The translations under genes and the position numbers were made by a program. Below, one piece after another: positions 35,058 to 43,863 of a DNA stretch of 64,000 nucleotides (positions are counted from its first letter, which is position 1; every line of letters starts with the position of its first letter). The notes beneath the pieces are model-generated. The model searched no databases. It was not told where the DNA came from and saw only the letters and a list, made by a program, of their open reading frames with translations. The stretch comes from Streptomyces sp. MJM8645 (GTDB taxonomy: Bacteria; Actinomycetota; Actinomycetes; Streptomycetales; Streptomycetaceae): NCBI RefSeq assembly GCF_001625365.1, contig NZ_LJJF01000001.1, positions 2,612,501 to 2,676,500 on the forward strand. The letters run 5' to 3'.

Positions 35058-35531
35058 TCAGAGCCGTACCGGGGCGACCGGCGGGCCCTCGGCCAGCAGT
35101 CGCTCCAGGAAGTCCGCCAATCCGACCGGGTAGACCGTGTCGGCGGTCCCCCTCAGCTCCTCGACCGTCCACCAGCGCGCCGCGAGCAGTTGGGCGTGTT
35201 CCTCCTCGCCCATCCCCGAGTGGTCGAGACCCGTCTCCGTGGTCCGGGCCAGATGGAACCACTGATCCTGCTCGTAACGCCGTCCCTGAAAGGAGAACGA
35301 CACCGTGCCGTACGCCACCAAGGGCCCCAGGTCCACACCCCGCAGGCCGGTCTCCTCCGCGAGTTCCCGCGCGGCGGCCTCCCGCACGTCCTCCCCGGGC
35401 TCCAAGCCGCCGCCGGGCGTGAACCACCACGCCTCCCCCGGCGTCGCCGGGTCGGAGCCCAGGAAAAGAAGGATGCGGTCCTGCCCGTCCAGCAGCAGGA
35501 TCCGCGCCGCCCTGCGCCGTTGTGCCGTCAT
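35058..35531 (-). CDS. NUDIX hydrolase
   Basis: A 157-residue pyrophosphohydrolase. The NUDIX box is complete: GGGLEPGEDVREAAARELAEETGL (Gx5Ex7REUxEExGU), centred near residues 39-62. The substrate is unknown; MutT-like sanitation or nucleoside-diphosphate-X cleavage are possible. ATG 35531 has a GGAG-rich upstream sequence; an upstream in-frame ATG at 35585 is less likely. It lies downstream of sipZ, and a mutT-like gene in the sipZ operon is also known from S. lividans. Confidence 0.87.
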   Translation of the reverse strand: MTAQRRRAARILLLDGQDRILLFLGSDPATPGEAWWFTPGGGLEPGEDVREAAARELAEETGLRGVDLGPLVAYGTVSFSFQGRRYEQDQWFHLARTTETGLDHSGMGEEEHAQLLAARWWTVEELRGTADTVYPVGLADFLERLLAEGPPVAPVRL

Positions 35532-35643
35532 GGCAGCGCTCCACGCTCCTTCCGTTCGCGTCGGTGGCGCTACCGATCCTGCCACCCGGCGCCGCCGTCC
35601 GGGGCGATGTTCGGCAGAGCGGCCCGGGCCGCGACGACCGCGA

Positions 35644-36399
35644 TCAGGAGCTGCGCCCCCGGCTGAGCCGGCGGGCCAGGCCCGCCACCCCGCCCACCGC
35701 CGAAGTCACGAGGATCAGCGCCGCGCCCGCAACGGTCGCGAAGGCGGCCGGTTGCAGCGGCCCGGGCGCACCGGCCTTCGGTCCGGGAAGCCCGTCGAAG
35801 GCCGCGGTCCGGCCGAGGTCCCCCGTCCTGCCGAACGGCATCAGGGTGGCCTCGACCCTGGCCTCCACCGCGCCGGCCGGGACGGTCCCGCCGTCGACCT
35901 CCAGGTGGGTGCGGGAGTCGAGCGAGCCCAGCCGGTTGTCGCCGAGCAGGAACAGCCGCCCCGGCGGCACCGTGACGCTGAACGAGGAGCCTTGCGGGCC
36001 CTGCGCCGCGAGGTACGGCTCCTCCACCACCTGTCCGTCGACCGTCAGCCGGTGGTCGTCGCCGGTGGCCGCGACGGTGTCCCCGCCGACCGCGACCACG
36101 CGCTTGACCATGAGCTCCCCACCCCAGTCCTGGTCCCGGAAGACCACCACGTCCCCCCGGCCGACGGCCCCGCCGCCGATCTTCCGGGCGAGCACGGTGT
36201 CCCCGATCCGAAGCGTGGGGGACATCGAGGCGGTCGGGATGCTGTACGGCCGGTAGTCGATCGCGATCAAGGCGAATCCGCCGATCATCAGCACCAGCCC
36301 GAGCGCGAGCGCGACGCCCTGCAGCACCGCCGCGGGCCGGCGGCCCGAACGGGCGGGCGAAGCCGGGTGGTCGGCCGCCTGCTCAACGACACCGCTCAT
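35644..36399 (-). CDS. sipZ: Type I signal peptidase, fourth of four (sipZ position)
   Basis: A 251-residue membrane peptidase that removes signal peptides of Sec- and Tat-exported proteins. The N-terminal span (VLQGVALALGLVLMIGGFALIAI) precedes the catalytic Ser58 in IPTASMSPTL. The general base is Lys99 in MVKRVVAVGGD, and GDNRLGSLDSR closes the active site. A C-terminal hydrophobic segment (AAFATVAGAALILVTSAVGGVAGL) predicts a second span. It is the smallest of the four and the most divergent near the Ser. The start is ATG 36399, before the N-terminal helix. Confidence 0.9.
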   Translation of the reverse strand: MSGVVEQAADHPASPARSGRRPAAVLQGVALALGLVLMIGGFALIAIDYRPYSIPTASMSPTLRIGDTVLARKIGGGAVGRGDVVVFRDQDWGGELMVKRVVAVGGDTVAATGDDHRLTVDGQVVEEPYLAAQGPQGSSFSVTVPPGRLFLLGDNRLGSLDSRTHLEVDGGTVPAGAVEARVEATLMPFGRTGDLGRTAAFDGLPGPKAGAPGPLQPAAFATVAGAALILVTSAVGGVAGLARRLSRGRSS

Positions 36400-36544
36400 C
36401 GAAACCGTCCACCTCTGGCCGACCGGAGAACACCAATGGCACGCCGGGGGCACCGGCAGAAAAGCCGACGGGCCGTGGCACGTCCGAGCAGATTACTCGT
36501 CGGTACCACGGCCCGCGCAAGGGCTGAGGAGAACCCGGTGGAGC

Positions 36545-37561
36545 TCAGGAGTCCTTCCGGCCGTCCCTCCGCTCCCGCACCCGACGCACCAGCGGAAGCA
36601 GCGCGACCGCACCCACCGCGCCAGCCACGGGAGGCGCCAGAGGCGCGGCCGCCGCCAGGCCCTTCTGGTCGAAGGTGTTCGGCACCGAGAGCGTCGACCA
36701 GTGACCGACCGGCCAGGCCACGACGAAGGCCCGCCCGATCACGTTGCCCACCGGAACGGTGCCGCCACCCGGCTGGTCCATGTGGAAGCGGGAGTCCAGC
36801 GAGTCGGCACGGTGGTCGCCCATCACCCAGATCCGGCCGTTGGGCACCTTCACCGGGTCGAACGGGTGGTCACCGCAGGGGGTGTTGCCCTGGTAGACGT
36901 ACGGCTCGTTGAGCGCGACGCCGTTGACCTTCACCGGCCCGGTGCCCTGGCACTCGACGGTGTCCCCGCCGACCGCGATGACCCGCTTAATCAGGTCCTT
37001 CTCGTTGGCCGACGGCATCAGACCGACGAAGCTGAGCACGTCCTGGACGCCCCGGACGAAGGAGTTGCTGCTCTGCGGGGTCGGCTCGTCGTTCAGCCAG
37101 CCGCCCGGGTCGTGGAACACCACGACCTCACCCCGCTCGGGCTCCGCGCCGAACCAGGGGGTCAGCTTGTCCACCAGGACACGATCACCGACCTGCAACG
37201 TGTTCTGCATCGACTCCGACGGAATGGAGAAGGCCTGGACGAAGAAGGTCTTGATCACTAGCGCCAGGACCAGCGCGATGCCGACCAGGATCGGCAGTTC
37301 CTTCCAGAAGGAACGCTGCTTGCGCTGCTTGCCGGGGGCCTGCGACTCCGACTGGTCCGCCGACTCTGCGTCGGGCCGGTGGGACTCCGAAGAGCCCCCG
37401 GTGGGGCCCTCCGTCCCGTCGCCATGCTCGTCGGCGGTCTGGGCCGCCGCGTCCTCGACCGAGGCCGAGGACGCACCGGACTCAGCGGACCGGGCCGCTC
37501 GACCGCCAGAGCCCTCGGGCTCGCCGGCACCTGAGCGGGCGCCGATCACCACATCCCCCAC
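36545..37561 (-). CDS. sipY: Type I signal peptidase, third of four (sipY position)
   Basis: A 338-residue peptidase. A long acidic, Ser/Ala/Glu-rich cytoplasmic N-terminus (1-80) precedes a basic stretch (KQRKQR) and the membrane span ILVGIALVLALVIKTFFVQAF. Catalytic Ser117 lies in IPSESMQNTL and Lys192 in LIKRVIAVGGD. A C-terminal hydrophobic segment (PPVAGAVGAVALLPLV) ends in a basic tail. The GTG start at 37561 is preceded by GGAGGA six bases upstream. It is co-directional with the other sip genes. Confidence 0.9.
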   Translation of the reverse strand: MGDVVIGARSGAGEPEGSGGRAARSAESGASSASVEDAAAQTADEHGDGTEGPTGGSSESHRPDAESADQSESQAPGKQRKQRSFWKELPILVGIALVLALVIKTFFVQAFSIPSESMQNTLQVGDRVLVDKLTPWFGAEPERGEVVVFHDPGGWLNDEPTPQSSNSFVRGVQDVLSFVGLMPSANEKDLIKRVIAVGGDTVECQGTGPVKVNGVALNEPYVYQGNTPCGDHPFDPVKVPNGRIWVMGDHRADSLDSRFHMDQPGGGTVPVGNVIGRAFVVAWPVGHWSTLSVPNTFDQKGLAAAAPLAPPVAGAVGAVALLPLVRRVRERRDGRKDS

Positions 37562-37801
37562 AACGTCTCCTCCCTGCTGTGCGGACGCCCGAGCGCCCGC
37601 GCTCACAGTGCCGCACAGCGGGCACCACGCTCACCACGACCATGGACGCTTCGGGACTGCCCATCGCGGGCTCCCCTGACACCAGCACAGCCTCGACGCA
37701 CGACCAGGACCTCCCGGCCGCACCTGCACTTCTCTATCACTCCAAGGCATCCGGCTCGCGGTCCCACGCGCGCGGCCCGGCCGCGAGACGCCCGGCCCGG
37801 C

Positions 37802-38857
37802 TCACTCGGGCGGCCGCCCTGACCGGCGAACGACGGCCGGAAAGATGCCCAACACACCCATAACGAGCGGAGGTTCCATCGGAACCGGCCCAACGCCCAC
37901 GGATTCCGGCGCAGTTCCGCGCGCCTGCGGAGCCCGCGCCAACGAGGAGAGTGAACTCGGCACGTCAAGTTGATGGAGGCGGTCCAGCGGCCAGGCGTTC
38001 ATGAAGGCCCGGCCGACCACACCGCTCAGCGGGATGGTCCCCTGCCCCGGGTTCCCCATGTGGAAGCGGGAGTCGGCGGACACGTCCCGGTGGTCGCCCA
38101 TGACCCAGAGCCGACCCTGCGGCACCTGCACCTTGAAGGGCTGCCGGGACGGCGGGTTGGCGGGCGCGAGGTACGGCTCGTCCACCGGCGTGCCGTTGAC
38201 GCTCAACCGCCCCTGCGCGTCGCAGCACTCCACGGTGTCCCCGCCGACGCCGATGACCCGTTTGATCAAGTCCTGCTCGCTGTCCGACGGCAGCAGCCCG
38301 ACGAAGGTGAGGACCTGCTTGGCCGCCCCCAGCACCGGACCGTCGTCGGACGGCTTGTGGTCGCTCTCCAGCCAGCCGCCCGGATCCTTGAACACCACCA
38401 CGTCGCCGCGCTGCGGCTCGCTGCCGAACCAGGGGGTCAGCTTGTCCACCAGCACCCGGTCCCCCACCTGGATGGTCTGCTCCATCGAGCCGGAGGGGAT
38501 CACGAACACCTGGAGCAGGAAGGTCTTCATCACCAGCGCGACCAGCAGCGCCACCACGATGATCAGCGGGAACTCCCGCAGCAGCGACCGCTTGCGCCGC
38601 CGGGCCGCGCGTCGGGCGCTGCGGCGGCGATCGGCCCGGCCCCGGACGGGCAGCACCGCGGCCGGGCCCGCACCCCCGGGGGAGGCGCCTCCTGGCCCGG
38701 CACCGTCAGATCCGGCACTCACGGATCCGGCACTCGCCGATCCGGCATCCGCGGGTCCGGCACCTGCTGATCCGGCGCCGCCAGGTCCGCCGGCGTCCGG
38801 CTCCGGAGCCGGGCTTTCCGCCAGCCGGTCCCTGCCTCTGCTACCCCTGCTCCCCAT
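37802..38857 (-). CDS. sipX: Type I signal peptidase, second of four (sipX position)
   Basis: A 351-residue peptidase. The first 65 residues are Gly/Ala/Ser-rich with repeats of AGSxSAGS type, encoded by GATCCGGCA-based DNA repeats. A strongly basic patch (RRRSARRAARRRKR) comes next, then the span PLIIVVALLVALVMKTFLLQVF. Catalytic Ser124 (IPSGSMEQTI) and Lys199 (LIKRVIGVGGD) are present. The tail has only a weak hydrophobic segment (PPLVMGVLGIFPAVV). Its start overlaps the end of sipW by 17 bases. Confidence 0.9.
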   Translation of the reverse strand: MGSRGSRGRDRLAESPAPEPDAGGPGGAGSAGAGPADAGSASAGSVSAGSDGAGPGGASPGGAGPAAVLPVRGRADRRRSARRAARRRKRSLLREFPLIIVVALLVALVMKTFLLQVFVIPSGSMEQTIQVGDRVLVDKLTPWFGSEPQRGDVVVFKDPGGWLESDHKPSDDGPVLGAAKQVLTFVGLLPSDSEQDLIKRVIGVGGDTVECCDAQGRLSVNGTPVDEPYLAPANPPSRQPFKVQVPQGRLWVMGDHRDVSADSRFHMGNPGQGTIPLSGVVGRAFMNAWPLDRLHQLDVPSSLSSLARAPQARGTAPESVGVGPVPMEPPLVMGVLGIFPAVVRRSGRPPE

Positions 38858-39767
38858 GACCGCCCGTTCCCGCAGTCGCGGCGAAGGCCGCGGGCCGGTC
38901 CAGGCCGGTCAAGCGCGAGAACGGGTAGACCACCCAGTCCGCCCGGCCGATCACCCTGCTCTCGGGCACGAAGCCGCCGCCAGGCTCGCCGAGGTGGTCG
39001 CGCGAGTCACGGGAGGCGCTGCGGTGGTCCCCCATCACCCAGAGCTTGCCGGTCGGCACCACCACGTCGAAGGCCACGCTCGATGGCTGGTCCCCCGGGG
39101 CCAGGTAGGAGGACTCGTCGATCGGCACCCCGTTGACGGTGATCGACCTGCCCGGGCCGGTGCTGGTCACCCGGTCCCCGCCGACGCCGATCACCCGTTT
39201 GACGTAGACCGTGTTCCCGGCCGGGGCCAGCCCGAGGTCCCGGCCGAGCGAGCTCAGCCCGTCCCGGAAGCCGGTCGGCCCGCCCGACTCCGGAAGGAAG
39301 GAGCCCGTCCCGTCGAAGACCACGACGTCGCCCCGCTGGGGGTGGCCGCCGAAGGCGTAGGCGAGCTGGTTCGCGATCAGCCGGTCGCCCGGACGCAGGG
39401 TCTCCTCCATCGATCCGGACGGCACCGAGAACGGGCGCGCGACGAAGGCGTTCACCAGCAGCAGGGCCAGCAGGCAGATCCCCACGAGCAGCAACAGGTC
39501 CCGCGAGCGCGAGTGGCCCGGCTCCTCATCCCCCGGTGCGCTCTCATCCCCCCGTGCGTTCTCACTCTCTGGTGCGCTCTCGTCCTCGGACGCGACCTCG
39601 CCCTCCGGCGCACCCCCGGCGTCCGCCCGCGGATCCCCACCGGGGCCGGATCCCTCCCCGCCGGGCCCCGGGACGACCCCGGAAACGACCGCGGACCGCG
39701 ACAGCGAGTCCGCACCGGTGGGTGCGGGACTGCCGTCGCGGTCCGCGGGTGGTTCGTGCGTGCTCAT
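38841..39767 (-). CDS. sipW: Type I signal peptidase, first of four (sipW position)
   Basis: A 308-residue peptidase. An acidic N-terminal tail with DESAP repeats precedes the span LLLLVGICLLALLLVNAFVA (about 91-110). Catalytic Ser119 lies in VPSGSMEETL and Lys190 in YVKRVIGVGGD. GDHRSASRDSRDH closes the site. No C-terminal span is visible, unlike sipY and sipZ. It is the first sip gene after rplS, separated from it by a hairpin, and overlaps sipX by 17 bases. Confidence 0.9.
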   Translation of the reverse strand: MSTHEPPADRDGSPAPTGADSLSRSAVVSGVVPGPGGEGSGPGGDPRADAGGAPEGEVASEDESAPESENARGDESAPGDEEPGHSRSRDLLLLVGICLLALLLVNAFVARPFSVPSGSMEETLRPGDRLIANQLAYAFGGHPQRGDVVVFDGTGSFLPESGGPTGFRDGLSSLGRDLGLAPAGNTVYVKRVIGVGGDRVTSTGPGRSITVNGVPIDESSYLAPGDQPSSVAFDVVVPTGKLWVMGDHRSASRDSRDHLGEPGGGFVPESRVIGRADWVVYPFSRLTGLDRPAAFAATAGTGGHGEQG

Positions 39768-39816
39768 CGGGGGCTGAGCTTACCGTGCGGTGGCCCGGCC
39801 CCTCGGAGCGATCCGA

Positions 39817-39837
39817 TCCCCCGGCGAAGCCGGGGGA
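39817..39837 (-). terminator. Hairpin between rplS and sipW
   Basis: The arms TCCCCCGGC (39817-39825) and 39829-39837 enclose a GAA triloop, eight bases past the rplS stop. It is compact and very GC-rich, likely a terminator or attenuator that lowers sip expression from the rplS transcript. Confidence 0.65.
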
Positions 39838-39844
39838 CGGTGGA

Positions 39845-40195
39845 TCAGCGGTCGCGCTTCTCCTTGATCTTCGCGGCCTTGCCGCGGAGGTCACGCAGGT
39901 AGTACAGCTTGGCGCGGCGAACCGCACCGCGGGTCACGACCTCGATCTTCTCGACGACCGGGGTGTGCACCGGGAAGGTGCGCTCCACGCCGACGTTGAA
40001 GCTGACCTTGCGAACGGTGAAGGTCTCACCGACGCCGGCGCCGTGGCGGCGGATGACGACGCCCTGGAAGACCTGGACACGGGAGCGGTTGCCCTCGATG
40101 ACCCGGACGTGGACCTTCAGGGTGTCACCGGCGCGGAAGGCCGGAATGTCGCTACGCAGCGAGGCCGCGTCGACAGCAGCGAGCTTGTTGCTCAT
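39845..40195 (-). CDS. rplS: 50S ribosomal protein L19
   Basis: A 116-residue protein at the 30S-50S interface. The family sequence is complete: [64 protein letters not shown], ending AKIKEKR. ATG 40195 is preceded by GGAGAG at good spacing, and an in-frame upstream ATG at 40207 would add four residues. It sits next to trmD as in most bacteria. Confidence 0.96.
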   Translation of the reverse strand: MSNKLAAVDAASLRSDIPAFRAGDTLKVHVRVIEGNRSRVQVFQGVVIRRHGAGVGETFTVRKVSFNVGVERTFPVHTPVVEKIEVVTRGAVRRAKLYYLRDLRGKAAKIKEKRDR

Positions 40196-40310
40196 GTTGC
40201 TCTCCATCGCAGGCGCCACGGGCCGCCCACGGAAGTTCGTCACAATGGGGTTTGCTGCGGGCCGCATCGGCTGACGGCGATCCCCCCGTGGCGAGGGCGC
40301 CGGTCCACGT

Positions 40311-40329
40311 GGCCCCTACGAAGGGGGCC
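40311..40329 (-). promoter_or_regulatory. Short hairpin in the trmD-rplS gap
   Basis: The arms GGCCCC (40311-40316) and GGGGCC (40324-40329) lie around a 7-base loop, about 20 bases past the trmD stop and in the rplS leader. It could be a weak terminator or a structured leader. Confidence 0.35.
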
Positions 40330-40349
40330 CAGCGACAGACAACAGCGGC

Positions 40350-41207
40350 CTATTCTTCCACACCAACGGCCACGGACCGAAATCGGCCGAGCTCCTCGTC
40401 CCAGGCCAGGCCGAGGATGCTGAGCGCCTCCCGGTCCTTCTTGTCGAAGGCGCCGTAGCGCCAGCGCTCGACCAGGTCGGTGCGGTTCGCCAGGGTCCGG
40501 GCGAAGGCCTGTTCCCGCCGCCAGCGGGCGATCCGGCCGTGGTTTCCGCTGAGCAGCACGTCCGGCACGGTCCGGCCGCGCCACTCGGCGGGCTTGGTGT
40601 AGACCGGGCCCTCCAGCAGGTCGGCCATCGCGCCGGGCGCGAAGGAGTCGTCCCGGTGGGACTCGGCGTTGCCGAGCACCCCGGGCAGCAGCCGGGCGAT
40701 CGCCTCGACCATCACCAGCACGGCGACCTCGCCGCCGGCCAGCACGTAGTCGCCGATCGAGGCCTCGACCACCGGCATCCGGGTGGCCGCCTCCTCGATG
40801 ACCCGCCGGTCGATGCCCTCGTACCGGGCGGGGGTGAACGCCAGCCAGGGGCGGCTCGCCAGCTCCTGGGCGAGTTCCTGCGTGAACGGCCGCCCGCTGG
40901 GGGTGGGCACGACGAGCGTCGGCAGCTGGCCCTCGGGCCCGCCGGCGACCACTGCGTCCAGCGCCTCGCCCCACGGCTCGGGCTTCATCACCATGCCGGG
41001 GCCGCCGCCGTACGGGCTGTCGTCCACCGTCCGGTGCACGTCGTGGGTCCACTCGCGCAGGTCGTGGACGTGCACGTCCAGCTGGCCGCGGGAGCGGGCC
41101 TTGCCGACCAGCGAGATGTTCAGCGGTTCCAGGTACTCGGGGAAGATCGAGACGACGTCGATCCGCATCCCGTTCTGGACCTGCGCGACGCCCTCCTCCA
41201 CCGTCAC
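40350..41207 (-). CDS. trmD: tRNA (guanine37-N1)-methyltransferase
   Basis: A 285-residue SPOUT-fold methyltransferase that makes m1G37 and prevents frameshifting. [16 protein letters not shown] begins the domain. The knotted SAM site includes [14 protein letters not shown] and [11 protein letters not shown], and [18 protein letters not shown] is diagnostic. The GTG at 41207 overlaps the rimM stop and has GGAGGGG five bases upstream. The more conserved ATG at 41168 (272 residues) is an equally possible start. The C-terminus ends [11 protein letters not shown]. Confidence 0.95.
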   Translation of the reverse strand: MTVEEGVAQVQNGMRIDVVSIFPEYLEPLNISLVGKARSRGQLDVHVHDLREWTHDVHRTVDDSPYGGGPGMVMKPEPWGEALDAVVAGGPEGQLPTLVVPTPSGRPFTQELAQELASRPWLAFTPARYEGIDRRVIEEAATRMPVVEASIGDYVLAGGEVAVLVMVEAIARLLPGVLGNAESHRDDSFAPGAMADLLEGPVYTKPAEWRGRTVPDVLLSGNHGRIARWRREQAFARTLANRTDLVERWRYGAFDKKDREALSILGLAWDEELGRFRSVAVGVEE

Positions 41208-41845
41208 TTCGACCCCTCCGCGCCCTTGGCACCGGCCGCGCCCTCGGCGCCGTCGACAACCTCGGCGCCCTCAGCGCTCTCGGTGTCCTCGGCGTCCTCG
41301 CCCTCGGCGGAAGCGCCACGGGCGACCTCGGCCTGTTCGGGTTCGATCAGGCCTACCGGCGGGGTGATCACGGCGCGCTGGTTCTCCAGGTCGATGGTCG
41401 GCACGATCTGGCGGACGAAGGGCACCAGCACCTCCGTCCCGTCGGCCTTCTCCACCGTGAGCAGGTCCTGGTACGGCAGGTGGACGACCTCGGTCAGCTC
41501 GCCGACGAGGGTGCCGTCGAGCAGCACCACGTCCAGGCCGATCAGCTGGTGGTCGTAGTACTCCTCCGGGTCCTCGGGGCTCTCCTCCGGGTCGACCTCG
41601 GAGATGAGCAGCGTGCCCCGCAGCGCCTCCGCCGCGTTGCGGTCCTTGACGCCGGCGAAGCGCAGCAGCAGCCGGCCGCTGTGCACCTTGCCGGACTCGA
41701 TGGTCAGCGGTCCCACCGACGCGGGGTCGGTGAACAGGACGGCACCGGGGCCGAGCCGGAGCTCCGGCTCGTCGGTGCGGACCTCGACGCTGACGTCCCC
41801 CCTGATGCCGTGGGCGCGGCCGATCTTGCCGACGACGAGCTGCAC
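41204..41845 (-). CDS. rimM: Ribosome maturation factor RimM with an acidic repeat tail
   Basis: A 213-residue 16S rRNA processing factor. The N-terminal beta-barrel begins [27 protein letters not shown], and the PRC-barrel domain has [17 protein letters not shown] and [17 protein letters not shown]. The last 35 residues are an acidic Ala/Glu/Gly-rich tail with an AEGxE-like repeat, absent from most RimM. The GTG at 41845 begins the conserved V-Q-L motif, with GGAG ten bases upstream. It overlaps trmD by four bases. Confidence 0.95.
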   Translation of the reverse strand: MQLVVGKIGRAHGIRGDVSVEVRTDEPELRLGPGAVLFTDPASVGPLTIESGKVHSGRLLLRFAGVKDRNAAEALRGTLLISEVDPEESPEDPEEYYDHQLIGLDVVLLDGTLVGELTEVVHLPYQDLLTVEKADGTEVLVPFVRQIVPTIDLENQRAVITPPVGLIEPEQAEVARGASAEGEDAEDTESAEGAEVVDGAEGAAGAKGAEGSK

Positions 41846-41908
41846 GGTGATCGTTCTCCTGGAGTTCCTAGAGCGGGACGGAATGCGGAAAGCGCGAGAA
41901 ACGCGAAA

Positions 41909-41943
41909 AGGCCGACCGGGACGACATGCGTCCCGGTCGGCCT
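41909..41943 (-). terminator. Terminator-like hairpin between khpA and rimM, inside the rpsP operon
   Basis: A perfect 15-bp stem (41909-41923 with 41929-41943, AGGCCGACCGGGACG) with a 5-base loop, followed on the minus strand by TTTTCG. It lies 33 bases past the khpA stop and 64 before the rimM GTG. A full stop here would separate rimM-trmD from rpsP-khpA; an attenuator would adjust their ratio. Confidence 0.8.
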
Positions 41944-41975
41944 CACAAGCCCTGACGGCTGAACGAGCAGCTGTG

Positions 41976-42215
41976 TCAGCGAATGTTGTCCACGTCGACC
42001 AGGTCGACCCGGACGTTGTGACCGCCGAGGGCGCCGACGACGGTGCGCAGTGCGCGCGCCGTACGGCCACCCCGGCCGATCACCTTGCCGAGGTCATCGG
42101 GGTGCACTCGCACCTCGATGGTGTTGCCCCGACGCAGGTTGCGCGAGCGCACCTGCACGTCGTCGGGGTGCTCGACGATGCCCTTCACCAAGTGGTCGAG
42201 GGCGTCCTCGATCAC
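41976..42215 (-). CDS. khpA: KH-domain RNA-binding protein (KhpA/YlqC family)
   Basis: A 79-residue protein with a single KH domain; the GxxG loop is GRGG in [22 protein letters not shown]. KhpA-type proteins bind RNA, often with KhpB, and affect translation and cell division in Gram-positive bacteria. It follows rpsP with a 2-base gap, a conserved pairing in actinobacteria and firmicutes, and is separated from rimM by a strong hairpin. Confidence 0.93.
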   Translation of the reverse strand: MIEDALDHLVKGIVEHPDDVQVRSRNLRRGNTIEVRVHPDDLGKVIGRGGRTARALRTVVGALGGHNVRVDLVDVDNIR

Positions 42216-42217
42216 GC

Positions 42218-42646
42218 TCAGGCCTCGGCGGCGGCGTCGGCCTCAGCCTCGACCTTGTCCGACTTCTTGGCCTTCGGGGTGATGGCAACACCGGTGGTGG
42301 CGTCCTCGAAGCCGGCGACGGCCTTCGCGAACAGGTGCGAGAAGTCCTCGACCTTGGGCTCGGCAACCAGCAGCGGCGCCGGGGCCGGGAGGCCCTTGAA
42401 CTTCTGCCAGTCGCCGGTCAGCTTGAGGATGGCGAGCACCGGCTCGGTCGGCTGGGCGCCGACGGACAGCCAGTACTGGGCGCGGTCGGTGTCGACCTCG
42501 ATCTTCGAGGGGTTGTAGGTCGGCTGGTAGATGCCGATCTCCTCGATCGCGCGGCCGTCACGCTTGGTGCGCGAGTCGGCGACGACGATGCGGTAGTGCG
42601 GGGAGCGAATCTTGCCGAGACGCTTGAGCTTGATCTTGACTGCCAC
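42218..42646 (-). CDS. rpsP: 30S ribosomal protein S16
   Basis: A 142-residue S16. The conserved core is [45 protein letters not shown] followed by [19 protein letters not shown]-terminal lysine/Ala/Glu-rich extension ([19 protein letters not shown]) is common in actinobacterial S16. The GTG at 42646 begins V-A-V-K, with AGGAG eleven bases upstream. It is the first gene of the rpsP-khpA-rimM-trmD block. Confidence 0.97.
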   Translation of the reverse strand: MAVKIKLKRLGKIRSPHYRIVVADSRTKRDGRAIEEIGIYQPTYNPSKIEVDTDRAQYWLSVGAQPTEPVLAILKLTGDWQKFKGLPAPAPLLVAEPKVEDFSHLFAKAVAGFEDATTGVAITPKAKKSDKVEAEADAAAEA

Positions 42647-43284
42647 GGGAGTGGATTCTCCTGGTGTTGACGTGGGTGAGCGGCCGCGCCGTCGCGTGGG
42701 GTTGCGCCGTGGGCCGTTCAAGGGACACGCCAGCCGTAGGAGAGAGGGGTCCTGCTCGGCTGCCGAGTACTCAGCTGTCCATTCTGCCATACCGGCGCGA
42801 ACCGCCTTCGCTCGGCCATCCGCAGGACGCATCCCGGCCGCTTCTCAGCCGTACCCGGCGTCGCACGCCCGGCTGTCCGCGGGCCGCGCGAGACCCTCCG
42901 GAGGCCGCCCCCCGACTGCCTCCGCAGGCCCGTTCACAAGGCGCGACCGGGAGCCCTCGCTCCCGGTCCGCCCACGAACTCACCGATGTACCGCTCGTTC
43001 CGGCCGGATCCGCTGCCCGCACAGCCGTCCGCCGGCCTTCCCCGTCTTCTGGTGTTCTGGCCTAGCCGATCTCTCGGTCCAACCGATCTCCCGGCCTGAC
43101 CGATCTCCGGGTCCAACCGATCTCCCGGCCCAACGGTCTTCCGGTTCAGCGATCTCCCGGTCCAGCAGTCCTCCGCCGCACCGGTCGCCCGGCAGGACGG
43201 TCTTCCGCCACCCCGGTCATCCGACGCGCCGGTCGTCCGATCCGACGACCGCCCGGTCCTCCGGTGTCCCGGTGGACCGATCGG
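42647..43284. promoter_or_regulatory. 638-bp non-coding region 5' of rpsP and 3' of the SprT-like gene
   Basis: No gene is supported. The left part holds the rpsP leader and promoter; GAGTACTC is an 8-bp palindrome at about 42766. The right part is filled with degenerate 17-base tandem repeats (43066-43280). The open frame on the plus strand here is repeat-derived and lacks a start signal. Confidence 0.5.
43066..43280. repeat. Degenerate 17-bp tandem array between the SprT-like gene and rpsP
   Basis: Units of 16-18 bases at about 43066-43165 share CCGATCTCCCGGYCCAA. Examples begin at 43083, 43100 and 43117. More diverged copies (GGTCNTCCG-type) continue to about 43280, ending within a few bases of the stop of the minus-strand SprT-like gene. 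The gradient from tight repeats to decayed ones suggests successive duplications outward from the gene end. Confidence 0.75.
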
Positions 43285-43863
43285 TCACGAGATCTTGAAC
43301 GGCTGCTGGCACGCGCCGCAGACGATGGACGCCTGGGCGAGCACCGACGGCACGACCCGGACGTTCCGTCCGCAGCCGCACACCGCCTTGACCCGGACGC
43401 CGCCCCCGGAGGAACCGTGCCGGGCGGCCGGGCCGCGGAAGGCCCGCGTCGTACCGTCGCCGGCCACCGCCTCCTGGTGCGCGCCGAGGGCGCGGTCCAG
43501 TCGCTCGATGGTCTCCGCGTAGCGCTCCTGGGTCTCCTTGAGCATGGTCACCTGGGAGAAGCCGCTGCTCGCGTGCGGTTCGACCGGGTGCGCCAGGCCG
43601 AGCTCGGAGGCGAGCAGCAGGAAGCGCCGGTTGTGGTAGCGGCCGGCTCGCGAGGTGTCCCGGATGTCCCGGGCCGCGGCCAGACCGTGGGCAGCCTCGT
43701 GGAGGAGCCGCTCGAAACCGAGCCGGGTGCCACAGGCCGAGGAGGATTCGCCGATCAGGGCCTCGGGCGAGGCCAGGTCGGGGAGGTCCTGGTGGTGGGC
43801 CTGGATGTCACTCCAGGCGGCGGCCAGTTCGGCCGCGAGGACGAGGGGCTGTGTCGTGCTCAC
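43285..43863 (-). CDS. SprT-like zinc metalloprotease-domain protein with a C-terminal zinc ribbon
   Basis: A 192-residue soluble protein. It has an HEAAH metalloprotease motif (55-59, LLHEAAHGLAAARDI) followed by YHNRRFLLLASELGL with a His (77) suited as third zinc ligand. This is the SprT/HExxH-His arrangement of proteins that cut DNA-crosslinked proteins. The C-terminus has four Cys in two pairs (C162, C164, C182, C185), a zinc-ribbon-like finger. No signal peptide. The biological role is unproven. It reads toward rpsP. Confidence 0.65.
   Translation of the reverse strand: MSTTQPLVLAAELAAAWSDIQAHHQDLPDLASPEALIGESSSACGTRLGFERLLHEAAHGLAAARDIRDTSRAGRYHNRRFLLLASELGLAHPVEPHASSGFSQVTMLKETQERYAETIERLDRALGAHQEAVAGDGTTRAFRGPAARHGSSGGGVRVKAVCGCGRNVRVVPSVLAQASIVCGACQQPFKIS

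Noticed and set aside
39845..40349. Ribosomal-protein autoregulatory leader before rplS
   Set aside because: Only a short 6-bp hairpin is visible; no known L19 leader fold could be recognised.
43066..43280. Possible CRISPR array
   Set aside because: The repeats are contiguous and lack unique spacers, and no cas gene is present.
42612..43298. Plus-strand open frame in the rpsP upstream gap
   Set aside because: It is built from the 17-bp repeats and Pro/Arg-rich low complexity, with no ribosome-binding site.
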